Below are positions 21,654-31,700 of a DNA stretch of 64,000 bases, piece by piece. Under the pieces are notes generated by a model that was not told the origin of the DNA, searched no databases, and was given only the letters and a program-made list of their open reading frames with translations. This DNA comes from Agarophyton chilense (taxonomy: Eukaryota; Rhodophyta; Florideophyceae; Gracilariales; Gracilariaceae), in contig JARGXX010000097.1 of the NCBI GenBank assembly GCA_030374765.1, forward strand, positions 186,001 through 250,000, given 5' to 3'. Numbering within the stretch: position 1 is the first letter of the stretch; each line of letters begins with the position of its first letter. The position numbers and the translations under genes were made by a program.

Positions 21654-23453
21654 TTACTGTGCACTCACCAGAACTGGCCGTCTGCCCGGGCCTCTGGGAC
21701 GAGGAAAGGGGCGCGGGAAGGGGCGTGGAAGGGGGATCGGTCGTGGCCTCAGGGGACCAGAGGTCCTCCTGCATTTCCCGAGAACACAAGAACTCGAGAT
21801 GCACCGAGCACACTCCCCGCACGACTGACCAGGCTTGCGGCTCCGCTTGCACACTCCTCGAACGCAGGAGAAGCCTGTGCTGCATTTCTTCGTGGTGGAA
21901 CATTTCTTGCATGTGCTAGGGGTGGATGGCGCGGAGCCGTCGGCTTCACAGCTGGCCACTGTGATCGCACACAGCGTGCCTAGACGAATTTCGAACAGCT
22001 CTTCGATCAATATTTTCTCGTTGCTCACCTTACCGTTCTTCAGCAGCTGCACACCAAGATCCTTTCCTTTGATTTTCAGCCCTCCCCTCAACCTGTGACA
22101 CTGGTCACACCTTCCCACTTTCAGTCCACTTCCTGTGAACGGTTTGAACGGAGGGTTCTTAATGGTCGTTTCTGCTTCCAAGCCGAGTTTGGCCCCAATG
22201 TTTCCTTCCACCCCTTTCTTTCCAAGCGTGAGCTCCACTCCAATCGCCGGGCGCAGCCCGATAAATCCAGTGATGCTTGCTTCTGCCTCGTTCTCAAAAG
22301 TAAAGGTAGACCTTCCAGAGCTACCGTCGTCAGCCCGCAGAAGGTTTCTGGAGTTGAACCTGGGAGGGATAACTCTGGCTGTCACACGTTGCTTCGTACG
22401 ATGAGAAGCGTGGATGTTTGCTCGCAGCGCCGCACCAACCTCCAATTCCGCAATCCAATCGACCTTTCCGAATGCCCCAGCCCGGATGCGGCCCACGAAC
22501 GGGATTTTGGTGGAGAAGCCGAACTTGGGGATGGGCTTGCGAAAAATCTCACCACTTCTTTCTGCTTCTATCTTTCCGGACACTGTCAGCTCTGCGTTAA
22601 GCTGGGCTTCAAGACTCTGCTCCCATTGCACCTCTGTCTTGAGCAGACGTTTGACTTTGAATCTGTTGATGTTTGCGGAGAGTGATGCGTCAACTTCGAG
22701 CTCGACGCCGGTGAACAACGTTACCTTGCTCCTCGCGGAAATACTAGGGCGCGCAACGACAGGCAGACTGTCGTTCGCTATCACTGAACGGGCAGAAACT
22801 AACAGGCGTTCGGATGAGACGAATGCAGGGCTGTCACTGAAGAGGACTTTGTTGGGCAATTTCGTTGCCAACACAGGTTCTTCGCGAATGTCAATGTCAA
22901 CGGTCGGGGCAATCTCCGAGCCGGAGACAATGTTCATGTCCAAGAACACGTTTTCGCCATCGGCACTCATGCCACTGATGACGTAGAACAGCGCATCGTC
23001 AGCCTCGTCCACTCCTTCCACGGGCAGCACTGGCGCACAGTTCTTTTCCCAGTCATCCACGTCGATGACAAATGCAGTTCCTTTCTGAAAATCCGATTTG
23101 TCTAGGCTGGCGCCACTGAGATGGATGGTAGCCTTGCGGGCAGCCTCGTCACGTGAGCACGCCCTAACTTGCACTCCGTCCTCTTCGAGCTCATCAAACA
23201 AAACCGCATCTTGTTTGAGCTCCACAGCAAACTCGAGCACTCTTTGAGTCGGTACCTGAAGCGCTAGCAAATTGGAGGGTTTGGAGGCGCTTCCTGCAAA
23301 TTCGCTACTCCCCGATGCTGCGCCGATGAGAGTGCGTCCGCGGAGAACTGTAGGAGAACCGCTTGAAGAGGCGCCGTGGTGGAGCTTGGAGGTAGCTGAA
23401 GCCTGGCAAATACAACCTACCAACCACACAAGCAAAATGAGCCAGGTAGGCAT
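21654..23453 (-). CDS. Secreted Cys-tailed protein, 599 aa, left arm
   Basis: ATG at 23453 opens a signal peptide (MPTWLILLVWLVGCICQASA). A variable N-terminal region is followed by a middle part of amphipathic beta-like repeats and then a block shared with the 455-aa protein (GRIRAGAFGKVDWIAEL, ITGFIGLRPAI, CDQCHRLRGGLKI; about residues 320-465). A Cys-rich module of about 50 residues comes next (CKKCSTTKKCSTGFSCVRG and CGECARCISSSCVLGKC), then a basic Pro-Arg tail. This suggests an extracellular or cell-wall protein. The last codons (VLVSAQ) overlap a good splice donor GTGAGT, so the true C-terminus may lie in a further exon. Composition is more GC-rich than its surroundings. The function is unknown. 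Confidence 0.82.
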   Translation of the reverse strand: MPTWLILLVWLVGCICQASATSKLHHGASSSGSPTVLRGRTLIGAASGSSEFAGSASKPSNLLALQVPTQRVLEFAVELKQDAVLFDELEEDGVQVRACSRDEAARKATIHLSGASLDKSDFQKGTAFVIDVDDWEKNCAPVLPVEGVDEADDALFYVISGMSADGENVFLDMNIVSGSEIAPTVDIDIREEPVLATKLPNKVLFSDSPAFVSSERLLVSARSVIANDSLPVVARPSISARSKVTLFTGVELEVDASLSANINRFKVKRLLKTEVQWEQSLEAQLNAELTVSGKIEAERSGEIFRKPIPKFGFSTKIPFVGRIRAGAFGKVDWIAELEVGAALRANIHASHRTKQRVTARVIPPRFNSRNLLRADDGSSGRSTFTFENEAEASITGFIGLRPAIGVELTLGKKGVEGNIGAKLGLEAETTIKNPPFKPFTGSGLKVGRCDQCHRLRGGLKIKGKDLGVQLLKNGKVSNEKILIEELFEIRLGTLCAITVASCEADGSAPSTPSTCKKCSTTKKCSTGFSCVRGVCKRSRKPGQSCGECARCISSSCVLGKCRRTSGPLRPRPIPLPRPFPRPFPRPRGPGRRPVLVSAQ

Positions 23454-24092
23454 GATGAGATGTTAATGGGACAAAATTGGGCGAAATTCAGTCGGAAAGA
23501 ACTCGAGGAGTTAATTGCAGAGATAGGAGTGATTGAAGTCGGACATGATCCTCTGATGCCCGATGCGGACGCTGCTTTTACGGGGAACTGGGAGGTAAGG
23601 AACTTCGAAGAGAAGGCGGCGGTCATGGTTGAGTACGACCTGCAGTGAGAAATTGATGACGGGGGGAAAGGGATGCATTCTTTGATAGCTATCAAAGTCC
23701 AACACTTCGTTGCGTCCAACGAGATGTGGTCCTTCATCCTACGTCATGACAGAAGAGGGCGTCGCCCGAGAAGCGAGCAATCGAAGCCTGGCGAGAGTGC
23801 GAGGTCCGGCAACCCTGCTGTACCGCGCGCTTGGACTCTGTAATTGAGACAAGCAGTGCTCCAATAGCTGGGTTGCAGACAACGAGGTTGTGCTTTGCTC
23901 GGCCCACACGTGGCCTTCTTGTACGCTCGCAATTGAATGCGTCGCAGAGAGAGCTAGCTCCTTGAATCTATCTATCTACCTGACGTTGAGAGAGCAAAGA
24001 GAAATCATTCCACGTTCAAGTTTTTGTTCTTACGAGGACCTCTGAGCATCCAGCCAGACCCTTCGGTACAAACCATGAGATAGATTGCAGGT
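23454..24092. promoter_or_regulatory. Upstream region of the 599-aa gene, left arm
   Basis: No supported gene. It contains a 62-codon plus-strand ORF (23460-23648) and a short TATC repeat (TCTATCTATCTA, about 23967). The same DNA lies at 24672-25310 upstream of the right-arm gene. Presumably it holds both promoters, but no core promoter motif could be fixed. Confidence 0.3.
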
Positions 24093-24182
24093 ATGATTCG
24101 AAATGTGACTGACTCTTTCAAGGAACGGTTGCAAGCTGGGCGCGCTTTCTCGCACGTCCGACCAGCCGAGTTACATGTGACC

Positions 24183-24240
24183 TTGGCCCCTGCCTCTTCA
24201 GAGTCACCGCTTGACAATGCTATAACGCCTGAAGAGGTTT
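24183..24240 (+). other. Hairpin-forming block H, inner copy, left arm
   Basis: CCTCTTCAG and CTGAAGAGG pair as a 9-bp stem, and GTCA/TGAC can pair inside. Relative to the outer copy the third stem pair changed from G-C to T-A, so pairing is kept. The block sits at the end of a 63-codon ORF (24093-24284) conserved in both arms. Its mirror is at about 24524-24581, so the two inner copies flank the palindrome centre. Confidence 0.5.
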
Positions 24241-24287
24241 CTGTTATCCGCTTTCGTCGCGATGTCTACCGCGTTGCCCTTTGAAAC

Positions 24288-24476
24288 AGGTCAATTGGTT
24301 TGTACTACTTTGACTTCTACTAAGTAGGGCCTGGCCTGTTTGTGGGCGATAAATCTGAGAAGACTTATAGAGTAGCATATTGAGTCATTTTGTGTTCAAA
24401 TAACCCGATTCTGGAGTATTCGTGGCCGCATACGCGTCCGATTACGGCAGCGCTTAGCAGACATAGGTTACAGCAA
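24288..24476. other. Palindrome spacer
   Basis: This 189-bp unique sequence lies between the arms. I see no ORF, hairpin or recognised motif in it. The arms end sharply at CTTTGAAAC (24279-24287) and GTTTCAAAG (24477-24485). A short non-palindromic spacer is the normal form for stable large inverted repeats. Confidence 0.9.
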
Positions 24477-25310
24477 GTTTCAAAGGGCAACGCGGTAGAC
24501 ATCGCGACGAAAGCGGATAACAGAAACCTCTTCAGGCGTTATAGCATTGTCAAGCGGTGACTCTGAAGAGGCAGGGGCCAAGGTCACATGTAACTCGGCT
24601 GGTCGGACGTGCGAGAAAGCGCGCCCAGCTTGCAACCGTTCCTTGAAAGAGTCAGTCACATTTCGAATCATACCTGCAATCTATCTCATGGTTTGTACCG
24701 AAGGGTCTGGCTGGATGCTCAGAGGTCCTCGTAAGAACAAAAACTTGAACGTGGAATGATTTCTCTTTGCTCTCTCAACGTCAGGTAGATAGATAGATTC
24801 AAGGAGCTAGCTCTCTCTGCGACGCATTCAATTGCGAGCGTACAAGAAGGCCACGTGTGGGCCGAGCAAAGCACAACCTCGTTGTCTGCAACCCAGCTAT
24901 TGGAGCACTGCTTGTCTCAATTACAGAGTCCAAGCGCGCGGTACAGCAGGGTTGCCGGACCTCGCACTCTCGCCAGGCTTCGATTGCTCGCTTCTCGGGC
25001 GACGCCCTCTTCTGTCATGACGTAGGATGAAGGACCACATCTCGTTGGACGCAACGAAGTGTTGGACTTTGATAGCTATCAAAGAATGCATCCCTTTCCC
25101 CCCGTCATCAATTTCTCACTGCAGGTCGTACTCAACCATGACCGCCGCCTTCTCTTCGAAGTTCCTTACCTCCCAGTTCCCCGTAAAAGCAGCGTCCGCA
25201 TCGGGCATCAGAGGATCATGTCCGACTTCAATCACTCCTATCTCTGCAATTAACTCCTCGAGTTCTTTCCGACTGAATTTCGCCCAATTTTGTCCCATTA
25301 ACATCTCATC

Positions 25311-27110
25311 ATGCCTACCTGGCTCATTTTGCTTGTGTGGTTGGTAGGTTGTATTTGCCAGGCTTCAGCTACCTCCAAGCTCCACCACGGCGCCTCTTCA
25401 AGCGGTTCTCCTACAGTTCTCCGCGGACGCACTCTCATCGGCGCAGCATCGGGGAGTAGCGAATTTGCAGGAAGCGCCTCCAAACCCTCCAATTTGCTAG
25501 CGCTTCAGGTACCGACTCAAAGAGTGCTCGAGTTTGCTGTGGAGCTCAAACAAGATGCGGTTTTGTTTGATGAGCTCGAAGAGGACGGAGTGCAAGTTAG
25601 GGCGTGCTCACGTGACGAGGCTGCCCGCAAGGCTACCATCCATCTCAGTGGCGCCAGCCTAGACAAATCGGATTTTCAGAAAGGAACTGCATTTGTCATC
25701 GACGTGGATGACTGGGAAAAGAACTGTGCGCCAGTGCTGCCCGTGGAAGGAGTGGACGAGGCTGACGATGCGCTGTTCTACGTCATCAGTGGCATGAGTG
25801 CCGATGGCGAAAACGTGTTCTTGGACATGAACATTGTCTCCGGCTCGGAGATTGCCCCGACCGTTGACATTGACATTCGCGAAGAACCTGTGTTGGCAAC
25901 GAAATTGCCCAACAAAGTCCTCTTCAGTGACAGCCCTGCATTCGTCTCATCCGAACGCCTGTTAGTTTCTGCCCGTTCAGTGATAGCGAACGACAGTCTG
26001 CCTGTCGTTGCGCGCCCTAGTATTTCCGCGAGGAGCAAGGTAACGTTGTTCACCGGCGTCGAGCTCGAAGTTGACGCATCACTCTCCGCAAACATCAACA
26101 GATTCAAAGTCAAACGTCTGCTCAAGACAGAGGTGCAATGGGAGCAGAGTCTTGAAGCCCAGCTTAACGCAGAGCTGACAGTGTCCGGAAAGATAGAAGC
26201 AGAAAGAAGTGGTGAGATTTTTCGCAAGCCCATCCCCAAGTTCGGCTTCTCCGCCAAAATCCCGTTCGTGGGCCGCATCCGGGCTGGGGCATTCGGAAAG
26301 GTCGATTGGATTGCGGAATTGGAGGTTGGTGCGGCGCTGCGAGCAAACATCCACGCTTCTCATCGTACGAAGCAACGTGTGACAGCCAGAGTTATCCCTC
26401 CCAGGTTCAACTCCAGAAACCTTCTGCGGGCTGACGACGGTAGCTCTGGAAGGTCTACCTTTACTTTTGAGAACGAGGCAGAAGCAAGCATCACTGGATT
26501 TATCGGGCTGCGCCCGGCGATTGGAGTGGAGCTCACGCTTGGAAAGAAAGGGGTGGAAGGAAACATTGGGGCCAAACTCGGCTTGGAAGCAGAAACGACC
26601 ATTAAGAACCCTCCGTTCAAACCGTTCACAGGAAGTGGACTGAAAGTGGGAAGGTGTGACCAGTGTCACAGGTTGAGGGGAGGGCTGAAAATCAAAGGAA
26701 AGGATCTTGGTGTGCAGCTGCTGAAGAACGGTAAGGTGAGCAACGAGAAAATATTGATCGAAGAGCTGTTCGAAATTCGTCTAGGCACGCTGTGTGCGAT
26801 CACAGTGGCCAGCTGTGAAGCCGACGGCTCCGCGCCATCCACCCCTAGCACATGCAAGAAATGTTCCACCACGAAGAAATGCAGCACAGGCTTCTCCTGC
26901 GTTCGAGGAGTGTGCAAGCGGAGCCGCAAGCCTGGTCAGTCGTGCGGGGAGTGTGCTCGGTGCATCTCGAGTTCTTGTGTTCTCGGGAAATGCAGGAGGA
27001 CCTCTGGTCCCCTGAGGCCACGACCGATCCCCCTTCCACGCCCCTTCCCGCGCCCCTTTCCTCGTCCCAGAGGCCCGGGCAGACGGCCAGTTCTGGTGAG
27101 TGCACAGTAA
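25311..27110 (+). CDS. Secreted Cys-tailed protein, 599 aa, right arm
   Basis: Mirror of 21654-23453, starting at 25311. I find one residue difference (Thr to Ala in GFS(T/A)KIPFVG, about residue 316), and overlapping ORFs in other frames are also identical. The nucleotide sequences are therefore almost the same. The two genes diverge from the palindrome centre with 1857 bases between their start codons, and each carries the same upstream DNA. The GTGAGT donor at the end is also conserved. Both copies look functional. Confidence 0.82.
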   Translation: MPTWLILLVWLVGCICQASATSKLHHGASSSGSPTVLRGRTLIGAASGSSEFAGSASKPSNLLALQVPTQRVLEFAVELKQDAVLFDELEEDGVQVRACSRDEAARKATIHLSGASLDKSDFQKGTAFVIDVDDWEKNCAPVLPVEGVDEADDALFYVISGMSADGENVFLDMNIVSGSEIAPTVDIDIREEPVLATKLPNKVLFSDSPAFVSSERLLVSARSVIANDSLPVVARPSISARSKVTLFTGVELEVDASLSANINRFKVKRLLKTEVQWEQSLEAQLNAELTVSGKIEAERSGEIFRKPIPKFGFSAKIPFVGRIRAGAFGKVDWIAELEVGAALRANIHASHRTKQRVTARVIPPRFNSRNLLRADDGSSGRSTFTFENEAEASITGFIGLRPAIGVELTLGKKGVEGNIGAKLGLEAETTIKNPPFKPFTGSGLKVGRCDQCHRLRGGLKIKGKDLGVQLLKNGKVSNEKILIEELFEIRLGTLCAITVASCEADGSAPSTPSTCKKCSTTKKCSTGFSCVRGVCKRSRKPGQSCGECARCISSSCVLGKCRRTSGPLRPRPIPLPRPFPRPFPRPRGPGRRPVLVSAQ

Positions 27111-27939
27111 TGCATCCAACTATGAACTATTTAGAGAGCCTATATTGTTGGTTTCTTTTCCAATAAAGTTAAAGAAAGATTTAAAACGTTCGAAACTTTT
27201 TCTGACTATTTTAATCAATTTTTTGGCTTTGAAAACGTTGAAAAACAGTTCAGAAAACATTCTCCAGAACAGCAAGAGTTTAAAACTACTCAGACTCGAC
27301 CCTGGCGCAGAGCTTCAACAGAGCAACGGCAACACCATGGGAAGGCCAAATTCAAAGAGATGGTCATTCTTTGATAACGTGGCACCCGCTAATGGCATGA
27401 AAAAACAAGTGCAAAGTGCCGATATGTTCACAAAACAATATCAGCCAACTCCGTCAATATGGTCACCCATGTGCTCCGTTGTACGGCATTGACACGAACC
27501 ATTGGAGCCCTTACAAATGTATCTTCCGCCCAACATCCATTAATGATACAAAATACATAACAATACCAAAACACCCCTTTAATAAAACGACAAACACGAT
27601 TACCTCCAAAACCTCTCAAAACACAAAAGAGATCTCTTACTTTTATGATCAGAGACTTCTTCAACAATCAACAACGATAAACGTTATAAATTTTCTAAGC
27701 GCGCGCAAATCATGAAACCTGCTCAACATTTTTCCTATTTCAGCACCTGTCATGGATTTCTTTTTTCTCCACTCTTTCACAACACTGGAAAGTTCCATAT
27801 TTTCTAGAATTCGATTAAACCTACTGGACAAAGTTTATGATGAAACAATGCATCAATATCTTGAAACTAAAGAAAAAATGGAGAACGGGTTATTGAAATC
27901 GATTGTACTACTTATAAGCGTTAAAAGTTGGTGAAAAGT
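27111..27939. other. Intergenic stretch, right arm
   Basis: Mirror of 20831-21653. It starts with a polyadenylation-like AATAAA (27162-27167) downstream of the 599-aa gene. The 130-codon ORF at 27100-27492 has one change from the left arm. Arm mismatches become frequent at about 27650 and beyond. Confidence 0.4.
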
Positions 27940-28265
27940 GTCACACAAGGAAACTGCTAGTGTGTACACCTCGCATCGCTGAAAGTACGACTTGTGTGGA
28001 TGTGATCGCCAGATGATTTGGAGCATTGAAAGTGGTCCAATCAAGATGTACTCCCAACACCGTCCTTGATCGATGCATAGAACTTTGGGTGGCTTTTGTT
28101 GTTCTCGACATTGTGTGTGTATTGATTTTTGTCTCTCCATCAAGTTCGTTGCAGTCAGCTGCGAATTTGCGTTCAGCCGCGAAGTGAATCGAGTTTAGTT
28201 CTTTGCGCATTACGATTGCGGCAGCAATTCTTCTTAGCGATTCTTTACCGTTCCTTGTTCATGTC
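27940..28265 (-). repeat. Dispersed module R, copy 2 mirror (right arm)
   Basis: Reverse-complement partner of 20505-20830, with three amino-acid-level differences in its 89-codon ORF. It is followed by the ORF start that Copia F split. Confidence 0.6.
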
Positions 28266-28316
28266 ATCACAAGCCGAAAACGATGCCAATCTTTGTACCC
28301 ATTCCGATTCAGATGA

Positions 28317-28639
28317 AAAGTAAAGGGTAGTTGTAGATGCTTCGGATAAAGAACAATTTACTGATTCAGATTACTATACGAATGCTTGCCTGCTTCGGAT
28401 AAACCAAGGGTCCAAGTCAAACCTCTTGGGCTTATATACCCGACAAGGCGGGCTAGCGGCCATGTAATCTATCACTAAAAGGCCACGCAATCGAATGCTA
28501 ACGGCCACGTAATCTACTCTCTTGCTGCACATGATTATTGCAGCACCATGTCATGCAAAACCTCTCCTAGAAGGCTTTCATTATACGCAAATGCGCCTAG
28601 GGTATGCATAGATTGACTAAGATGCATTTGCTTTCCATA
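28317..28639 (-). repeat. 3' LTR of Copia F
   Basis: 323 bp. On the minus strand it starts TATGGAAAGCAAATG and ends at AAGTAAA-complementary sequence. It does not show the canonical TG...CA ends. The internal sequence AGGCGGGCTAGCGGCC is shared exactly with the partner. Confidence 0.88.
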
Positions 28640-28739
28640 CCAATTCCTCTCAGAGTTCCTGCTAACCAGTGGGTGCGTTAGAGTTTCGGAATAAAGCCCC
28701 ATGAAAGTCCATGGATATTTTTCCATTAAAAAACATTAA

Positions 28740-31700
28740 CTCCAAAGCTTGAGAGACAGTGCTATCGGTTTTTGTCAACGGATCAGCTTAGTTTGCGCTA
28801 CCTGGAATCCATATCATTCTGTGAACGTTTCTTGTTTCAAATTCGTATCTGATTACGCTGACATCTCCACGAATAGAACAATCTGCAGCGTTGCGACAGA
28901 TAGAAAATGTTCCAAACAAATCCTTTGAGTCCACAACGATCCACAGTCCAACGTGGATTCCTAACAAAGCCTGGAATGCCTTACAAATTACCTTGCCCTC
29001 ATCGATGGCCTCTCCTGCAGCCAGAGTTTCGGCCGATCCAATTGATTTAACTGGTCTTCGGGACTTATGACAACTCCAGGAAATGACATGAATGACAGAG
29101 TCTTGCTTCAGTTTACCAAAAAGAAGTCCAGCGACAAACCCAAGCTGTCCATAGTCGTTCGTTCGGCTTGCGTCAGAAAATACTACAATTGAGATCTGAT
29201 ATTCTTTTCCACTGAGTGGCCTCAGGAACCTTAGTGACGTTCATTTTCTCTTCAGAGTGCGCAGCATATTATTCTGCGTTATTATGTCCTTGATAGTAGA
29301 AAATGGCCCTTTTTGCTGCAAATAGCTTGCTGCAAATGCGCAAAACGGAGAGGCAGCAATTCCAAGCCAGCCAATTGAAATGTTCAGTGACCTGAGTGAT
29401 GAGAGCTCAATGCTGTTCAGCTGCCTTTCCTGGTCTTTTCTCCTTAAACGACTAATTGTTCCGGCTTCGTACCCTTTCAGCTTTTCGTCTCCATCGATGG
29501 TAACTGTGTAGTCTTCGTACTGAGTAAGCGCCAGACCATAAAACTGTACCCTACCTGGTCCATACACTATCGTGCCAAGTTTATGGTTGTGTCTTATTTT
29601 TTCTATTATTGTAGACAAATTTTTTTTCTCTCTCCAGCAAAGAGGATGTCATCGACCACTTTGACTGCAATGACTACAACTTTTCCATCCAATTTTTTGT
29701 AAAAGAGCTGCGGCACGTACACGAGCTGCGAAAAACCAAATCCACGTAGCACATCATCACTAAGCTCTTGCCACTTGGCCCCTGCATTTGCGAGACCATA
29801 GGCTGCTGATAGCAGCAACCAGTAGTGCTGATGACGTGTTTTGCATTCGCGAGGAGGTACCATGTAGACATCTCGTTGAGCTTCCGTTTGAAGAAAGGCG
29901 CTCTTGAAGTCGATCTTTGCCAGAGTCCACCGATAGATCGTAGAAAGAGACAACAGTATGCGGATACCAACTGGTGGGCATGTTGCAGAGTCTGTTTTCA
30001 GGGCATGCTTTTCTCGATCCTTATTGCCATGTACTGCAATTCGTGCCTTTTACTGTCAGCGAGTTATCATCAAACTTCTTCACCTTGTAAAGGACGTGGC
30101 TTGATACTATGTTCGCGTTTTTAGGAACTCGAGAAACGGCTACATCTCTTATAATCTTCTTAAATGACCGTTATTCCTTGTCATAGGCATTCTGCGTTGC
30201 AAAGGGTAATAACCCCTGTGCTTGGTGCAACATAAATTCTGTATTTCCGAACGCCTTGTACTAGGTCTGAATGAGGTCTTTCCCTGTGCTTTGCAAGTCT
30301 TGCCCTGGCGACAACTGTAATTTTGCTGCACTGATAGGTTCTTCGGCATCTGGTTGATCGCTTGATTGGTTGGACTGACAGTCCGTATCCTCTTTCTGCT
30401 CTGCGACTGCTCGGTTGTCGGGATAATTCCATACTTCATTTTCCAGGTTGAGATTTTCCTGATCTCCGTCGAAATAATGAACTGCGTACTTTCCATTCCT
30501 CTCGTCATGCGTATGTACTGTGCCTCCGTAAATTTTTTTGTCTATTGGCCAGTACACTTCTATATTGTCCCTGACATTGGGAGTGTTAGGTCCTATGCAG
30601 TCGGGTTCTTCTTCTAATTTGTGCGCAGTTGAGTTCGAGTTCGGAACTTCATCTCGGATAGAGTCTATTCTGGATTCGGGGGAGTTTTCTTCTAGTGTGT
30701 CTACAACTTCTTCCAAGTTTCGATCCAGTTCATCAATAGCATTCTGCACAGCAGTAGCTAGCTCGTTCTGGACTATTGCTGGCCTGACGTCTTCAATTGC
30801 AGCGTTAATTTTTTTCCCTTTGGCTCCTGGGACGGTCACTGTGCCGTTTGCAATGTCAAAGGCCAGCACGGGCTTGTCTCGTGACCACTTCCCACGTTTT
30901 TCGTGCTCCTTCTTGATAAATATCTGCACGAGATCTCCTACTGCAATAGGGCTTTCATTAAATGTCTTTGATCGCAGAATCAATGTCAGCTTTCGCTTTG
31001 CTAGAAGGGTTTGGTGGGCATCCACGAGTTCCTGTGGAAGTTGTTTTGGTATGACACCCTTCTGTATCGGTCTGGAATAGCCCTTGGCAAGTTCTTGCGC
31101 AGATAGAACGTCGCTGCCGTAGAGATCATTGGAAATTTTGATTGCCTGTTGAATGATCAGAGAGGTTTCCCATTCTTTCCGTTCCACAGTAGACTCTTCC
31201 TTCAGGCGAGTGAAGACATCTCGGATGATTTTATGCTTGGACTCAAGCACGTTTTTATTGAGCATTCTCGGCGGCAGAGGTCTAGCTTCTATGTCATGTT
31301 CCCGCAGGTACTCGGCAAAGATGCTATTCTTGAATGCGCTGTCATAAGCGACTGTTAGCGGTGTCCAAAATGGTGTCAGCCAGTGCGCATCAAATACTAG
31401 AATAGCTTCACGCATTGATGTGTCTTGCACCACTGCGCTAACAGAGTAGCGCGATGCGGTATCCATTATGTGCATAACACAGTGCTGATCCAGAAACATA
31501 TGGTCCACACACACTACCTCATTGAAGGATCTGCTCATCGAGCTAAGTGAGACCTTCCTGTCTGCTTTAGGCCTAGCAGTTGTTCTGCATGCTGTGCACT
31601 CTTCAAGTGTGCGCTGAAGGTACTTGTCTACATGTCCATTCCATAGTTCGTTTCTTTCAAGAAGTATCTTGATGTCGGAGTATGTAGAGTGCTCGCAGAC

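Larger units (their letters stand above)
8563..24287 (+). repeat. Left arm of giant palindrome
   Basis: The sequence from 8563 to 24287 is the reverse complement of 41861 to 24477, apart from private insertions. Junctions are sharp: a at 8563 pairs with t at 41861, and the inner ends are at 24287 and 24477. Without the 4.6-kb Copia element found only in this arm, about 11.1 kb is shared. Identity is near complete from about 21.1 to 24.3 kb and lower outward. Shared blocks that I do not call as genes (8563-9035, 9040-9530, 9950-10140) have only short ORFs with no recognised product. Confidence 0.95.

Noticed and set aside
22095-22685. A 196-codon plus-strand ORF opposite the 599-aa gene (mirror 26079-26669)
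   Set aside because: It lies wholly inside the GC-rich 599-aa coding region in antisense, which readily gives long shadow ORFs. It has no signal peptide or family motif.
24288-24476. Spacer considered as a replication origin or a recombination site for the recombinase
   Set aside because: No repeated or palindromic core was found in it, so nothing in the sequence supports this.
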